From: Hugenholtzia roseola DSM 9546
Lineage (GTDB): Bacteria; Bacteroidota; Bacteroidia; Cytophagales; Bernardetiaceae
NCBI RefSeq assembly: GCF_000422585.1
Contig: NZ_KE383889.1
Coordinates: 16,974-69,494 of the forward strand
DNA length: 52,521 bases
Reading direction: 5' to 3'
Shown here: in pieces, positions 8,150 to 17,288 of the stretch
How positions within the stretch are numbered: position 1 is the stretch's first letter
Layout of the letters: each line of letters begins with the position of its first letter
Notes under the pieces: model-generated
Seen by the model: only the letters and a program-made list of their open reading frames with translations
Told to the model about the DNA's origin: nothing
Database searches by the model: none
Position numbers and translations under genes: made by a program

Positions 8150-8950
8150 CTATTTAAGCCCCCAAGCCCAAAAAGCGGTATTATCGAGATGGGGTTTGTT
8201 GTAGGTCAGGTCGTTCCCCTCGCTGGTAAAAACTCTGCCTCCTGCGGCACGAAGGATAGCATCGCCTGCGGCGGTGTCCCACTCCATCGTGCGTCCTGCC
8301 CGAAAGTAGAGGTCGGCTTTGCCTTCTGCAATAAGCCCAAATTTGAGCGAACTGCTTCGCGCCTGATGGGTCTGGATATGAAAATCGGCTAAGGCTTCCG
8401 CCTCGTTTCCACTGCTATAAAGCCTGCTGCCTAAGGCGATAAGGGGTTGATGCCTTTCTTTTTGGTTGGTAAAAATCGCGCTTTTCGTGCCGTCTGGCTC
8501 TATTTTAAAAGCCTCTTTGCCTACTTCGCCTGCATAGAGTGTCTGATGCATGGGGGCGTAGATGACTCCTAAAAGGGGGCGTTTTTGATAAATAAGGGCA
8601 ATATTGACGGTAAAATCCGCGCCCCCTTTGATAAATTCGCGCGTGCCATCAAGAGGGTCGATGAGCCAAAAAGTATCCCAATGGCGGCGTTCTTCAAAAT
8701 CGGGTAGTGCCGCTTCTTCGGCAAGGATAGGAAAGGGCGTTTGAAGCGTCTTGGTCAGGTGGTGCGTGATGATTTCCTGCGCCTGCTGGTCGGCTAAGGT
8801 TACGGGGCTATGGTCGCTTTTGTGTTGGGTGATGCTCGCCATGGCATACCGCGATTTGATGCTTAGTATCAACTGCCCTGCTTCCTGTGCGATAGCACTT
8901 AGGTTTTCAAGGGTAGGAAAGGCGCGATTGAGGGGGGGCGTTTCTGGCAT
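8150..8950 (-). CDS. cysQ: 3'(2'),5'-bisphosphate nucleotidase CysQ
   Basis: The 266-residue protein belongs to the inositol monophosphatase-like phosphatases. Metal-site motifs are in place: EE (78-79, ILAEEAALPD), D98-P-L-D101-G-T (WLIDPLDGTREF) and WD (224-225, EWDTAAGDAILRAAGG). The EFIKG extension after DGT is typical of CysQ. It hydrolyses PAP/PAPS to AMP/APS and so removes a by-product of sulfate activation or sulfotransfer; it is cytosolic or membrane-associated. The ATG at 8950 is chosen because the 40 residues encoded upstream (from 9070) look non-coding. No other sulfur genes are nearby. Confidence 0.9.
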   Translation of the reverse strand: MPETPPLNRAFPTLENLSAIAQEAGQLILSIKSRYAMASITQHKSDHSPVTLADQQAQEIITHHLTKTLQTPFPILAEEAALPDFEERRHWDTFWLIDPLDGTREFIKGGADFTVNIALIYQKRPLLGVIYAPMHQTLYAGEVGKEAFKIEPDGTKSAIFTNQKERHQPLIALGSRLYSSGNEAEALADFHIQTHQARSSSLKFGLIAEGKADLYFRAGRTMEWDTAAGDAILRAAGGRVFTSEGNDLTYNKPHLDNTAFWAWGLK

Positions 8951-9345
8951 ATAAGGCGATTGAAGAAGAAGGAAGTAATAATTTTTAGAAAATTTTATGA
9001 AAAAGCCCCTTCTTGTGCTGTGCGTACAAATAAAATTTGCTATTTTTGGCTTGTCATTTGCACCTGCCAAATATTATTTTGCCCAAAGGAATAAGTGGGC
9101 GCAAAGGGCGTTTTTTGGTTTTATTTGCATTTTTCAAAGATAGTAAAAAAAAGCAAAAAGGGCTTTTTGGGGGTCTTATCGAAAAAAACGGAAAAAACTC
9201 GATAAAAGATGCCTTTGCGTTTGGAAAACAGAGAAGAAACCCTTATTTTGAGCAGGAAAATACTGCCTGTGCTGCCTTTATTTGTCGGAAATCTCCTTTC
9301 TACCAAATAAATCATACCTACCGAACCTTTTTTGATGAGCCTTTT
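8951..9345. other. Divergent intergenic region (395 bp)
   Basis: This lies between the cysQ start and the first TPR/SpoIIE gene. A TATTTTTG box at 9041-9048 (plus strand) is the only promoter-like match I see, and it is 300 bases from the ATG. The frame upstream of 9346 stays open through this region, but its composition (Lys/Phe-rich, no domain) looks non-coding. No hairpin or repeat stands out. Confidence 0.4.
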
Positions 9346-12300
9346 ATGAATTGTTTTTTTTCTTTTTTTGCGAAACAGAATCCATTTGGCGCAAAGCTAT
9401 CGCCTGCCTGCAAGTCGGGCAAGTGGCTCTTGGGCTTGATGCTCTATTTGCTTTCTTGGGGGGTGCAGGCGCAAAAAGAAAATTTCTACCTTGCCCTTAA
9501 AAATGCCCAAACAGAGGAGCAAAAAGTCGTCGCTTTGAATCAGGTGGCAGAGGCAGAATTGCAAGACAACAACCTCGACCAAGCCTATTCCTTCGGACAG
9601 CAAGCCTTAGATTTAGCACTCAAAACGGCGAATCTGCCGCAGGCAGCCAAAAGCGTCCTCACTTTGGCACGAACCTTCCGCCAGAAAAAGCAGTATGCCT
9701 CTTCCTTGCGCTACTACCTCCAAGCCATCAAAAGCTATGAGAAGCAGCAGAAAAAAGAAGAATTGGCAGCCGTTTATAGCGAAGTGGGCGCACTCTACAA
9801 AGAGCAGGAAGTGCCGCTCAAAGCCTTAGAATATTACACCAAAGCCAAAGAAATTGAAGAAGAAAGTGGCAAATCTTCGTGGCGCACACTCGATAATATC
9901 GCCTATTCGCATGCCCTTTTGAAAAATTACGACCAAGCCGTTATTTTTTATACCGCCGTTTTGGAGCAAAACAAAATAGAAAAAGACCGCCAAGCCACGC
10001 TTTCCACCCTAAGAAGTCTGACCGACATCTACAAGGAAAAGCAGGACTATGAAAAGGCAGCGCAGTACAATCAAGAAATTTTCGAACTCAATAAGACCGC
10101 TGGCGACAAAGAAGGCATGGCAATTTCGCTCAACAATTTGGGCTTCCTCTACAAATTTTTAGGCAAATATGATGATGCCCTTGCCGCCTTTCAGCAAGCC
10201 TTAGATTTGCAGACCACAGAATTAAGACCTTTCACCGTTCTGACCAATATCGGTGTAATTCACCAAGTAAAAGGCGATTATACCAGTTCGGCAAACTATT
10301 TTTCGCAGGCACTTAAAGCCGCCAAGCAGCGAAACGCACCCGCCGAAATTGCCCAAGCCTATAACTATTTGGCGACGATTTACCTGATTAAGCGCGACTT
10401 CCCAAATGCACGCACCCATGCGCAGGAGGCTATCAAAATTGCTGCCCAACAAGATGCCAAACCCATCTTAGCCACCAGCTTTCGCACGATGGCAGACATC
10501 TATCAGCGGCAGAATGATTATCGCAATGCCTTTGCTTTCTATAATCAATATGCAGCCTTGCGCGATACGCTTCTTTTGCAGGAAAGAAATGAACTACAAG
10601 CCTCTTTGCAGCGACAGATGACTTTTGAAAAGAGCGAAAAAGAACTCAAACTTTTATTGGTAGATGAGGAAATTCAAGATTTGGCTACCAAACAAAAGCA
10701 GCTCGAAACCGAAAAGAAACTTCAAGATTTAGAAATTCAACTTCGCGACAAAGACCTACAAGAGTTTGCCCTCAAAAATGAGCAGTTGGAACGCCAACGC
10801 ACCCAGCAGGCACTTCTTCTCACACAGCAGCAGCTCGAAGCCGAAAAGCGCAATCAGCAAATCCTTTCGCTCGAAAAAGACAAAGCCATTCAAGATTTGG
10901 CTTTAAAGCAGAAAGAATTGGAAGAAGAACAGCGACGCGAAGCCCTCAAAGCCGCCAAAGAGCAGAACAAGCTACAAAATGAAAAATTAGCTCTACAAGA
11001 AGAAACCATCAAAGCCGAGCAGCAGCAGAAGCTCTACTCCTATATTGCCTTAGGTTTGGCTGCCCTGACCATTCTTTTGGTAGCGATTGGCTTCTTCCAA
11101 CAGCAGAAGGCGCGTAAAAAATTGGGCAAGCAATACGAACAGATTGCCGCTCAAAAATATGAAATCGAGAAGCAAAACGCACAATTAGAAACCCAAAAAC
11201 AAGAAATCTTAGTTCAAAACGAAGAATTAGAGCAGCAGCAAGAGGAGATTTTGGCGCAAAGAGATAGCATCGAGCATAAAAACTTGCAACTCGAAGCCCA
11301 GAAGGAAGTCTTGGTGCAAAAAAATAAAGAGGTAGAGGTGCTTTATCAAAACATCTCTAATATCAGTGAGATTGGTAGGGAAATTACCTCCTCCTTAGAT
11401 GCCAGCCAGATTGAGGCGATGGTCTATGCCAATGTCAATGCCATTATGCCTGCCGATGTCTTTGGAATAGGCGTATTAGAGCCTGAAAATCACCGTATTC
11501 GCTTCGAAGGCGTTGTAGAAAAAGGGGCGATTTTATCTAAACATTACGACAAACTTCGTGAGAAGCACAAGTTTTCGGTGCAGTGCCTTTTGGAGCGAAA
11601 GGAAATTGTGATACAAGATTTAGCAAAAGAGTATCCCTCTTTCCAACAAGATGACGAAAATGCAGGCGAAACCCCCGCTTCGCTTATCTATTTGCCGCTC
11701 TTTTTGAAGGAAAAGCCTTTTGGCGTGATGACAGTACAAAGTTTCAAACCTAATTCATATAGCAGTCAGGAAGTTACGATGCTTCGCGCCTTAGCCTCTT
11801 ATGCGGCTACGGCGTTGGATAATGCACAAAATTACGAATTGATACAAGCTAAAAATCGACACATTACCGATAGTATCCGCTATGCCCAAACGATTCAGCA
11901 AGCCGTACTGCCTGCCAATGAGCGTTTGAACAAGGTATTGAAGCAGTATTTTATCGTCTATAAACCAAAAGATATTGTTTCGGGCGACTTCTATTGGTTT
12001 TCGCAGGCGGAGGGCAAAATGTTTGTCGCTGTGGTCGATTGCACAGGGCATGGCGTACCCGGTGCCTTTATGTCTATGATTGGCAATACGATTTTGAACG
12101 AAACGGTAAATGAGAAAAAGATATACGACCCCGCCCAAATTCTGACGCGCCTACACAAAGGGGTCAAGCAAGCCTTAAAACAAGAAGCCGCCCTTAATCC
12201 AGAGCGCAGGGTCAATGACGACGGCATGGATGTCGTCTTGTGTAGCCTCGATTTTAGAGAAGAAACGCAGGATAAAGTCAAAGTCCTTTTTGCAGGTGCA

Positions 12301-12645
12301 AAACGTCCCCTCATTTATGTCCTTCCCCAAACGCAGGAAGCCGCCTATGTGCGTGGCGACAATAAGTCCATTGGCGGTTTTAGGGAGCGAAAGACAGTAG
12401 ATTTTGTCCAGCATGAGTTTGAATTTCCCAGAAATACAGTCTTGTATCTAACTTCTGACGGCTTTGCCGACCAGCAAAATCCCGAACAGATAAAATTTGG
12501 CACGCCACGTCTTTTGCAAGCCTTAGCCGAAAACGCTGCCGAGGACATGGCAAACCAGAAAGTCCTTTTAGAGGTAGCCTTAGAAAATCACCAACGCAGC
12601 GAGGAGCAGCGTGATGATATTACCATTTTGGGCATCAAACTCTAA
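9346..12645 (+). CDS. TPR-coiled-coil-GAF-SpoIIE (PP2C-type) phosphatase, membrane bound
   Basis: The protein has 1099 residues. Order: a signal/anchor segment ending GVQAQ (about residue 45); tetratricopeptide repeats (about 55-420, e.g. KALEYYTKAKEIEEESG, NLGFLYKFLGKYDDALAAFQQALDL shortened here by position); a long Gln/Glu/Lys coiled coil (430-560); one transmembrane helix (about 565-586); a second coiled coil; a GAF domain (about 670-830); and a SpoIIE/PP2C domain (840-1099) with SGDFYWF, VVDCTGHGVPGAFMSM (D898), DGMDV and TSDGFADQ. These acidic residues are the usual Mn/Mg ligands, so a serine/threonine phosphatase is likely. The TPR part should lie outside the membrane and the phosphatase inside. 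The ATG at 9346 precedes the signal segment. Partner proteins are not encoded nearby. Confidence 0.88.
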   Translation: MNCFFSFFAKQNPFGAKLSPACKSGKWLLGLMLYLLSWGVQAQKENFYLALKNAQTEEQKVVALNQVAEAELQDNNLDQAYSFGQQALDLALKTANLPQAAKSVLTLARTFRQKKQYASSLRYYLQAIKSYEKQQKKEELAAVYSEVGALYKEQEVPLKALEYYTKAKEIEEESGKSSWRTLDNIAYSHALLKNYDQAVIFYTAVLEQNKIEKDRQATLSTLRSLTDIYKEKQDYEKAAQYNQEIFELNKTAGDKEGMAISLNNLGFLYKFLGKYDDALAAFQQALDLQTTELRPFTVLTNIGVIHQVKGDYTSSANYFSQALKAAKQRNAPAEIAQAYNYLATIYLIKRDFPNARTHAQEAIKIAAQQDAKPILATSFRTMADIYQRQNDYRNAFAFYNQYAALRDTLLLQERNELQASLQRQMTFEKSEKELKLLLVDEEIQDLATKQKQLETEKKLQDLEIQLRDKDLQEFALKNEQLERQRTQQALLLTQQQLEAEKRNQQILSLEKDKAIQDLALKQKELEEEQRREALKAAKEQNKLQNEKLALQEETIKAEQQQKLYSYIALGLAALTILLVAIGFFQQQKARKKLGKQYEQIAAQKYEIEKQNAQLETQKQEILVQNEELEQQQEEILAQRDSIEHKNLQLEAQKEVLVQKNKEVEVLYQNISNISEIGREITSSLDASQIEAMVYANVNAIMPADVFGIGVLEPENHRIRFEGVVEKGAILSKHYDKLREKHKFSVQCLLERKEIVIQDLAKEYPSFQQDDENAGETPASLIYLPLFLKEKPFGVMTVQSFKPNSYSSQEVTMLRALASYAATALDNAQNYELIQAKNRHITDSIRYAQTIQQAVLPANERLNKVLKQYFIVYKPKDIVSGDFYWFSQAEGKMFVAVVDCTGHGVPGAFMSMIGNTILNETVNEKKIYDPAQILTRLHKGVKQALKQEAALNPERRVNDDGMDVVLCSLDFREETQDKVKVLFAGAKRPLIYVLPQTQEAAYVRGDNKSIGGFRERKTVDFVQHEFEFPRNTVLYLTSDGFADQQNPEQIKFGTPRLLQALAENAAEDMANQKVLLEVALENHQRSEEQRDDITILGIKL

Positions 12646-12659
12646 CCAACCTTTGTAAG

Positions 12660-13373
12660 ATGATAGATTTTGGCAAGCGTTCTTATCAGAAAGAACTCAT
12701 GGACGAGCTTACCTTAGAGGGGGAAGACTTGCGGCGCAATTTAGAGGAATTAGCTTTTATCAATACCCATTTGGGCGGTTATGAGGTGCTGACCAGTGCC
12801 ATTCATTTTTTAGAAAAGCGAAAAAAAATAGACCTTCAACAGCCTTTGAGTCTGCTTGATGTAGGCAGCGGTGGCGGCGATACGCTTCGTTTTTTAGCCA
12901 AATATTTCCGCCGTAAGCGGTGGCAAGGCAATTTTATGGGCATCGATGCCAATCCGTTTATGGTCAATTATAGCCGCATGCGAAGTTTGGTATTTCCCGA
13001 AATTAGTTTTGATATTTGCGATATTACAAAACCTGAATTTGAAAATTTAGAGGCTGATATTGTAATTTGCAGCCTTTTCTGTCATCATTTCGAAGATGAA
13101 GCCCTGATTGCGCTGTTTAGGAATTTGAAAAAAATAAGTAAAAAGGCGTTTATCATCAACGATTTAGAGCGCAATCGCCTTGCTTTTTATGCGATTAAGT
13201 CGCTTACCCATTTTTTTAGCAAATCGTATTTGGTCAAACATGATGCGCCACTTTCGGTGCGTCGTGCTTTCAAAAGGCAGGAGCTGGCAGAACTTTTGGA
13301 GGCGGCAGGAATTAAAAAGTATAGAATCCGTTGGAAGTGGGCTTTTCGCTATCAGGTGATTGTGTGGCAATAA
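12660..13373 (+). CDS. Class I SAM-dependent methyltransferase
   Basis: The 237-residue protein carries motif I LLDVGSGGGDTLRFLA (about 63-78), motif II GIDANPFMV, and a post-motif stretch ADIVICSLFCHHF, all normal for class I methyltransferases acting on small molecules. It starts 14 bases after the first TPR/SpoIIE gene and ends about 100 bases before the start of the second, so co-transcription with the first is likely. Similar proteins occur in Bacteroidota polyketide, flexirubin-type or quinone pathways, but nothing here points to one. The substrate is unknown. Confidence 0.85.
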   Translation: MIDFGKRSYQKELMDELTLEGEDLRRNLEELAFINTHLGGYEVLTSAIHFLEKRKKIDLQQPLSLLDVGSGGGDTLRFLAKYFRRKRWQGNFMGIDANPFMVNYSRMRSLVFPEISFDICDITKPEFENLEADIVICSLFCHHFEDEALIALFRNLKKISKKAFIINDLERNRLAFYAIKSLTHFFSKSYLVKHDAPLSVRRAFKRQELAELLEAAGIKKYRIRWKWAFRYQVIVWQ

Positions 13374-13477
13374 GGGGAGTGCGCTATTATTTTTTAGAAC
13401 GGACAACGCGCTTTTTCCGAAAAAAATTGTATTTTGCCTTTCTGAAATATCTGCCCCTTCACTACTTTCAAAGTAAT

Positions 13478-15808
13478 ATGTTTTCTTTACTTTTATTTTC
13501 TTTTTCGGATAGCGTTTATGAAAATAAGAAGCAATCCCTTCGGCTTCGCGCTTGTTTCGGGGTCTGTTTTCTTTTTCTGATGCTTACTCTTTCGAGCCTT
13601 TGGGGACAAGACCGTTCCGCTTTGCATCAAAAGTTGGAAAAAAGCAGTCGTACCGAAGAAAAAATCGAGCTACTTTTGGCGTTGGCTCGCATAGATTCGG
13701 TGAGCGATAGTGCCTTTTTTTATGCGAAAAAAGCCGAAGTATTGGCAAACAATCAAAAAAATAGGGAAAAGCAGGCGGAGGCTTTGGCACTTTTAGCGGC
13801 TTACTATGATGCCCAGCATAATTTGGTAGAATCGTTGAAATATTACCAAGAGGCGATTCTTGCCTACACGCGCTTAGACAAGCTCGAACCGCAGATTCGC
13901 CTACAAATTGCCCTTTCGAAAATCTTTGAGCAGTCGGGTGATAAGTCCAACGCCTTAGAAACTGCACTTTCGGCTCTCAAAAATGCCGAAAAATTGGGAA
14001 AACCTGCCTTATTGCGCCATGCCTATATGCAGGTAGGGATTGCGTATAGCGAAATCAATGAGAACAAAAAAGCAGAGCGCGAGGTATTGAACGCCTTAGC
14101 GATAGATAGCGTACAGCGCGATTCGCTGCAAATGGCATATAGTTACAACGTTTTGGGTACGATAGCGCAAGCCGAAAAGGATTATAAAAAGGCTTTTTAT
14201 TTTTATATGAAAAGCAAAGAATTTTACCAAAGCATTAATGATGTCAAGGATTTGCGCATTGTGCTTTCCAGCATTGGTGAATTATTGATTTTGCAAATGA
14301 ATTATAATGAAGCACTACAATACCTCACCGAATCGTATAACATCGACGAGCAGTTTGCCGACATCGAAGGCATGGCATACAACTTAGCCTTTATTGCCGA
14401 AGTTTATTATAAAAAGCGCAACTATGAGCGGGCTATCGAATTTTCTGAAAAGAGTTTGGGCTACGCGCTCAATACTAAGTCGAAGCAAATTGTGCTTAAA
14501 AACTATCAGCTACTTTCTCTTTTTTATGAAGCCAAGCAAGATTTGGCAAAAGCCCTTTCCTATGAGCGCAAATATTCCGACCTGCGCAATGAGATTTTTG
14601 AGAAAAACAACGCCGACCGTTTGGCAGAAGCACAGACTTTGCACCAATTAGACAAAAAACAAAAAGAAATAGAATTGTACGAAAAAAATGCGGAATTGGC
14701 TACCGAACAGGCAAGAAATACGCGCTACCTCAATTATTTTATGATTGCTTCGGCTTTGGGTGCAATTTTTTATGGCTTTTTATTCTATCGTCGCTATCGG
14801 GAAAAGGCAAAAGCCAATGTCCTTTTGCAGGAGCAGAAAGCACAAATTGAAGCCAAAAATCACGAACTCGAACAGCTAAACGAAGCCATAAACCACCAAA
14901 GGGCTGAATTAGAACAGACCAACGAGGAAATGCGCGTAACCAATACTGCCTTAGATGTAGCCAATTCGCAGCTCAATATTGCCTATCAGCAGGTTACCAG
15001 CAGCATCATGTACGCCAAGCGTATCCAAGATGCCATGCTGCCTGCCATAGACAAGATAAAACGGCTCTTTCCCAATAGCTTTATTTTGTATCAGCCACGC
15101 GACATCGTTTCGGGCGATTTTTATTGGTTTTCCGAAACGGGCGATAAAATTGTCTTAGTAGTGGCGGATTGCACAGGGCATGGCGTACCCGGTGCCTTTA
15201 TGTCTATGTTGGGAGATGCCTTTTTAAATCTAATCATCAATCAGCAGGGCAAAACCAAACCCGACGAGATTCTAAACCTTCTCCACCAAAACATTTATAC
15301 GGCATTGCACCAAGCCGACCGAGAAAACCAAGACGGCATGGACGCTGCTATTCTCACCATAGACAAAAAGCAGCGAATCTTGCATTTTGCAGGTGCAAGA
15401 CTGCCTTTGGTCTATAAAAAGGGCAATCATTTTCAGGAAATTAAGGGCGATAAAATGCCCATAGGCGGCTATCGCAAGCAGGCTTCGCAAACCTTTCGCG
15501 CACATACCATTCCGATAGATGCGCCCCTGACGCTCTATCTCTATTCCGACGGTTTCCAAGACCAATTTGGAGGCGAATTAGGGCGCAAGTTTATGAGCCG
15601 TAGGTTTAAAGATTTGCTGCAAGAAATTCATTACAAATCTATGCCCAAACAGGAAGAGATGCTCAACGTTGCCTTCCAGAAATGGACAGGACTCAAATAC
15701 AAACAGATAGACGATATTTTAGTGGTAGGATTGAAATTTTCACCCCAAGACTTCTTCCAAGAGCCTGACATACAGACACTTGCCAGTAGTGGTAACCCTT
15801 ACGAATAG
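13478..15808 (+). CDS. TPR-coiled-coil-SpoIIE (PP2C-type) phosphatase, membrane bound
   Basis: The 776-residue protein has a signal/anchor segment (about 25-43, ending SLWGQ), TPR repeats (50-400), a transmembrane helix (about 418-440, FMIASALGAIFYGFLFY), a coiled coil (440-520), then the SpoIIE/PP2C domain (about 525-760) with SIMYAKRIQDAMLP, SGDFYWF, VADCTGHGVPGAFMSM (D564), DGMDAA and YSDGFQDQ. It resembles the protein at 9346-12645 but lacks GAF. The ATG at 13478 is chosen; the frame extends upstream into the methyltransferase gene, which cannot all be coding. A transcription terminator follows at 15867. Confidence 0.88.
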   Translation: MFSLLLFSFSDSVYENKKQSLRLRACFGVCFLFLMLTLSSLWGQDRSALHQKLEKSSRTEEKIELLLALARIDSVSDSAFFYAKKAEVLANNQKNREKQAEALALLAAYYDAQHNLVESLKYYQEAILAYTRLDKLEPQIRLQIALSKIFEQSGDKSNALETALSALKNAEKLGKPALLRHAYMQVGIAYSEINENKKAEREVLNALAIDSVQRDSLQMAYSYNVLGTIAQAEKDYKKAFYFYMKSKEFYQSINDVKDLRIVLSSIGELLILQMNYNEALQYLTESYNIDEQFADIEGMAYNLAFIAEVYYKKRNYERAIEFSEKSLGYALNTKSKQIVLKNYQLLSLFYEAKQDLAKALSYERKYSDLRNEIFEKNNADRLAEAQTLHQLDKKQKEIELYEKNAELATEQARNTRYLNYFMIASALGAIFYGFLFYRRYREKAKANVLLQEQKAQIEAKNHELEQLNEAINHQRAELEQTNEEMRVTNTALDVANSQLNIAYQQVTSSIMYAKRIQDAMLPAIDKIKRLFPNSFILYQPRDIVSGDFYWFSETGDKIVLVVADCTGHGVPGAFMSMLGDAFLNLIINQQGKTKPDEILNLLHQNIYTALHQADRENQDGMDAAILTIDKKQRILHFAGARLPLVYKKGNHFQEIKGDKMPIGGYRKQASQTFRAHTIPIDAPLTLYLYSDGFQDQFGGELGRKFMSRRFKDLLQEIHYKSMPKQEEMLNVAFQKWTGLKYKQIDDILVVGLKFSPQDFFQEPDIQTLASSGNPYE

Positions 15809-15866
15809 TGGTAGCGATAAGGCAGTAGCTTTTCTAAGCAAGGTTCGAGATACGCCTTTTCGAAAC

Positions 15867-15903
15867 AAAAACGCCTCTCTTTTTGCAAAGAAAGGCGTTT
15901 TTT
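15867..15903. terminator. Bidirectional terminator
   Basis: AAAAACGCCT (15867-15876) pairs with 15893-15902 and TCTTT pairs with AAAGA, with one C/A mismatch and a TTGC loop. A and T runs flank both arms. It separates the convergent TPR/SpoIIE and L25 genes. Confidence 0.85.
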
Positions 15904-15921
15904 AAAAAAGAATGGGGCTGA

Positions 15922-16500
15922 TTATTTGCCTGCTGCTTCTTGCTGCTCTTTACGCACGCTACGGGTAATAACGACGGAAGCAACTGATACAGAAGGGCTG
16001 TTCAAGATTTCGAAGCCTTCGGCAGGAAGGTGTCCTACTTTTACGGTTTTGCCCAAGTCTAAATCTGAAATATCAATCGTGATGCTATCAGGGAGGTTTT
16101 CGGGAGTGGCTTTAACGGTTACTTTACGGGTCTTAACCGCCAAGCGTCCGCCTTTTTGTACGCCCACAGGACGACCTGTCAAACGAACAGGGATGTCTAA
16201 TTTTACGGGCTTATTGGGTACTAAGCGCAAAAAGTCCACGTGAAGGAGCATTTCGCTCACAGGGTGTACTTGGAAGTCTTGTAAGATGGCTTCGTAAATT
16301 GTGCCTTCTACATTGACGATAACCTTATGTACGCTGGTGGTATAGATAAGGTCGCGGAAAAGAATCATAGGTGCAAAGAAATGCACAGGCTCGTCGCCAC
16401 CGTATAAAACGCAAGGCACATTGCCTTCGCTGCGGATTTGCTTCGAGAATTTCGTACCCAAGTCGGTGCGCTTCCAACCGACAATCTCTAATGTTTTCAT
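15922..16500 (-). CDS. rplY: 50S ribosomal protein L25/general stress protein Ctc
   Basis: The 192-residue protein is the long, two-domain Ctc form. The N-terminal 5S rRNA-binding domain (about 4-90: RSEGNVPCVLYGGDE, HVDFLRLV) is followed by the C-terminal TL5-type beta domain (95-180: DIPVRLTGRPVGVQKGGRL, LPDSITIDISDLDLG). It binds 5S rRNA in the large subunit. A promoter lies at 16575-16606. Confidence 0.95.
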   Translation of the reverse strand: MKTLEIVGWKRTDLGTKFSKQIRSEGNVPCVLYGGDEPVHFFAPMILFRDLIYTTSVHKVIVNVEGTIYEAILQDFQVHPVSEMLLHVDFLRLVPNKPVKLDIPVRLTGRPVGVQKGGRLAVKTRKVTVKATPENLPDSITIDISDLDLGKTVKVGHLPAEGFEILNSPSVSVASVVITRSVRKEQQEAAGK

Positions 16501-16574
16501 GTGAATTACCTTGAATTTAAAGGTGGCAAAGGCGATTTCCAGCCGCCCGTTATGGTCTTATTTGTAAAGAAAGG

Positions 16575-16606
16575 CAAAGTTCGTGCTTTTTGGGCAAACG
16601 CGCAAA
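16575..16606 (-). promoter_or_regulatory. Promoter for L25 (TTTG, 20 nt, GAACTTTG)
   Basis: On the minus strand TTTG (16603-16606) is followed after 20 bases by GAACTTTG (16575-16582), a near match to TAnnTTTG with G in place of T. The start would be about 68 nt upstream of the L25 ATG. Confidence 0.5.
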
Positions 16607-16614
16607 TCTTGTGG

Positions 16615-17070
16615 CTAATATATCGCCTTGATTTTTACTTTTTTACCGCGAAAGTCGAAGCTCTCACCTGCTTTCTTGTTCGCCATCGCGATAAAGATAG
16701 GGGCTTGATTTGAAACGGCGAAAAAGACGCGCTCGCCCATCTTGACCTGCCCCAAGCTAATGGAGATAAAGAAATCGCCTACTTCGGTTTCTACCACTGC
16801 GCCCAGCGAAACGCTTTGGTTTTCTTTGTAGGCACTGATGCGCAACAAGACCTCCATTTGTGCCTGTGCCTCTACCAAGTGGCGTGCAAACATGTCCCTA
16901 TCTTGTTGGAGTTGGGTACGAAAAGATTCGAACTTTTCCTCTGTGCCTGCATCTTCTTCATTGGCACTTTCCTGCGCCTCGTCCATGGCGGCTTTTGCGG
17001 CTCTGACCGCTTCCATTTGCTTTTGGCGGCAGAGTTCTAAAAGTTGTTTTTTGATTTCGTTGGGTTGCAC
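16615..17070 (-). CDS. GreA/GreB-like protein (often auto-named 3-oxoacyl-ACP synthase)
   Basis: From GTG 17070 the protein has 151 residues: an N-terminal coiled-coil hairpin (about 3-70, NEIKKQLLELCRQKQMEAV, then a Glu/Asp/Gln-rich helix) and a C-terminal FKBP-like beta domain (85-150, VSLGAVVETEVGDFFISIS, ending GKKVKIKAI). This matches the small Gre-factor-like proteins common in Bacteroidota; the synthase name they often carry is not supported by any ketosynthase motif. The frame is open to an ATG at 17199, but a good promoter (17131-17164) lies inside that extension, so I choose the GTG, which also gives the usual family N-terminus. Action on RNA polymerase is inferred from fold only. 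Confidence 0.75.
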   Translation of the reverse strand: MQPNEIKKQLLELCRQKQMEAVRAAKAAMDEAQESANEEDAGTEEKFESFRTQLQQDRDMFARHLVEAQAQMEVLLRISAYKENQSVSLGAVVETEVGDFFISISLGQVKMGERVFFAVSNQAPIFIAMANKKAGESFDFRGKKVKIKAIY

Positions 17071-17130
17071 GTCTGTATGTAAAGATTTAGAGTTGGAGTT
17101 GTATGCTTTAAATACGGTTGCTGTTTTGGG

Positions 17131-17164
17131 CAAAGGTAGGTATAATACGAATTTTGTCGTCAAA
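17131..17164 (-). promoter_or_regulatory. Promoter for the Gre-like gene (TTTG, 22 nt, TACCTTTG)
   Basis: The minus strand has TTTG at 17161-17164 and TACCTTTG at 17131-17138. The predicted start, near 17124, is about 54 nt before the GTG at 17070 and rules out the ATG at 17199. Confidence 0.6.
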
Positions 17165-17250
17165 AGTTGTAAAATGCCTTCTTTTTTTTGAAAAAACAAG
17201 CGACGGCGGCAAAAGAAAAAAAAGCCACAGGCTCTAACGCCAAAATTGTG

Positions 17251-17258
17251 TATCTTTG
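17251..17258 (+). promoter_or_regulatory. -7 box (TATCTTTG) for cmk
   Basis: TATCTTTG lies 30 bases before the cmk ATG at 17289. No convincing -33 element is visible. It favours the ATG over the in-frame TTG at 17256. Confidence 0.5.
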
Positions 17259-17288
17259 CCCTTATTCTACTCTCTTTTTTTGTTTCAG

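Noticed and set aside
9037-9345. N-terminal extension of the first TPR/SpoIIE protein (103 more residues)
   Set aside because: Low-complexity Lys/Phe-rich sequence with no domain; the signal segment follows the ATG at 9346.
16615-17070. 3-oxoacyl-ACP synthase as the product name
   Set aside because: No ketosynthase active-site motif; the coiled-coil plus beta-domain layout fits a Gre-like factor.
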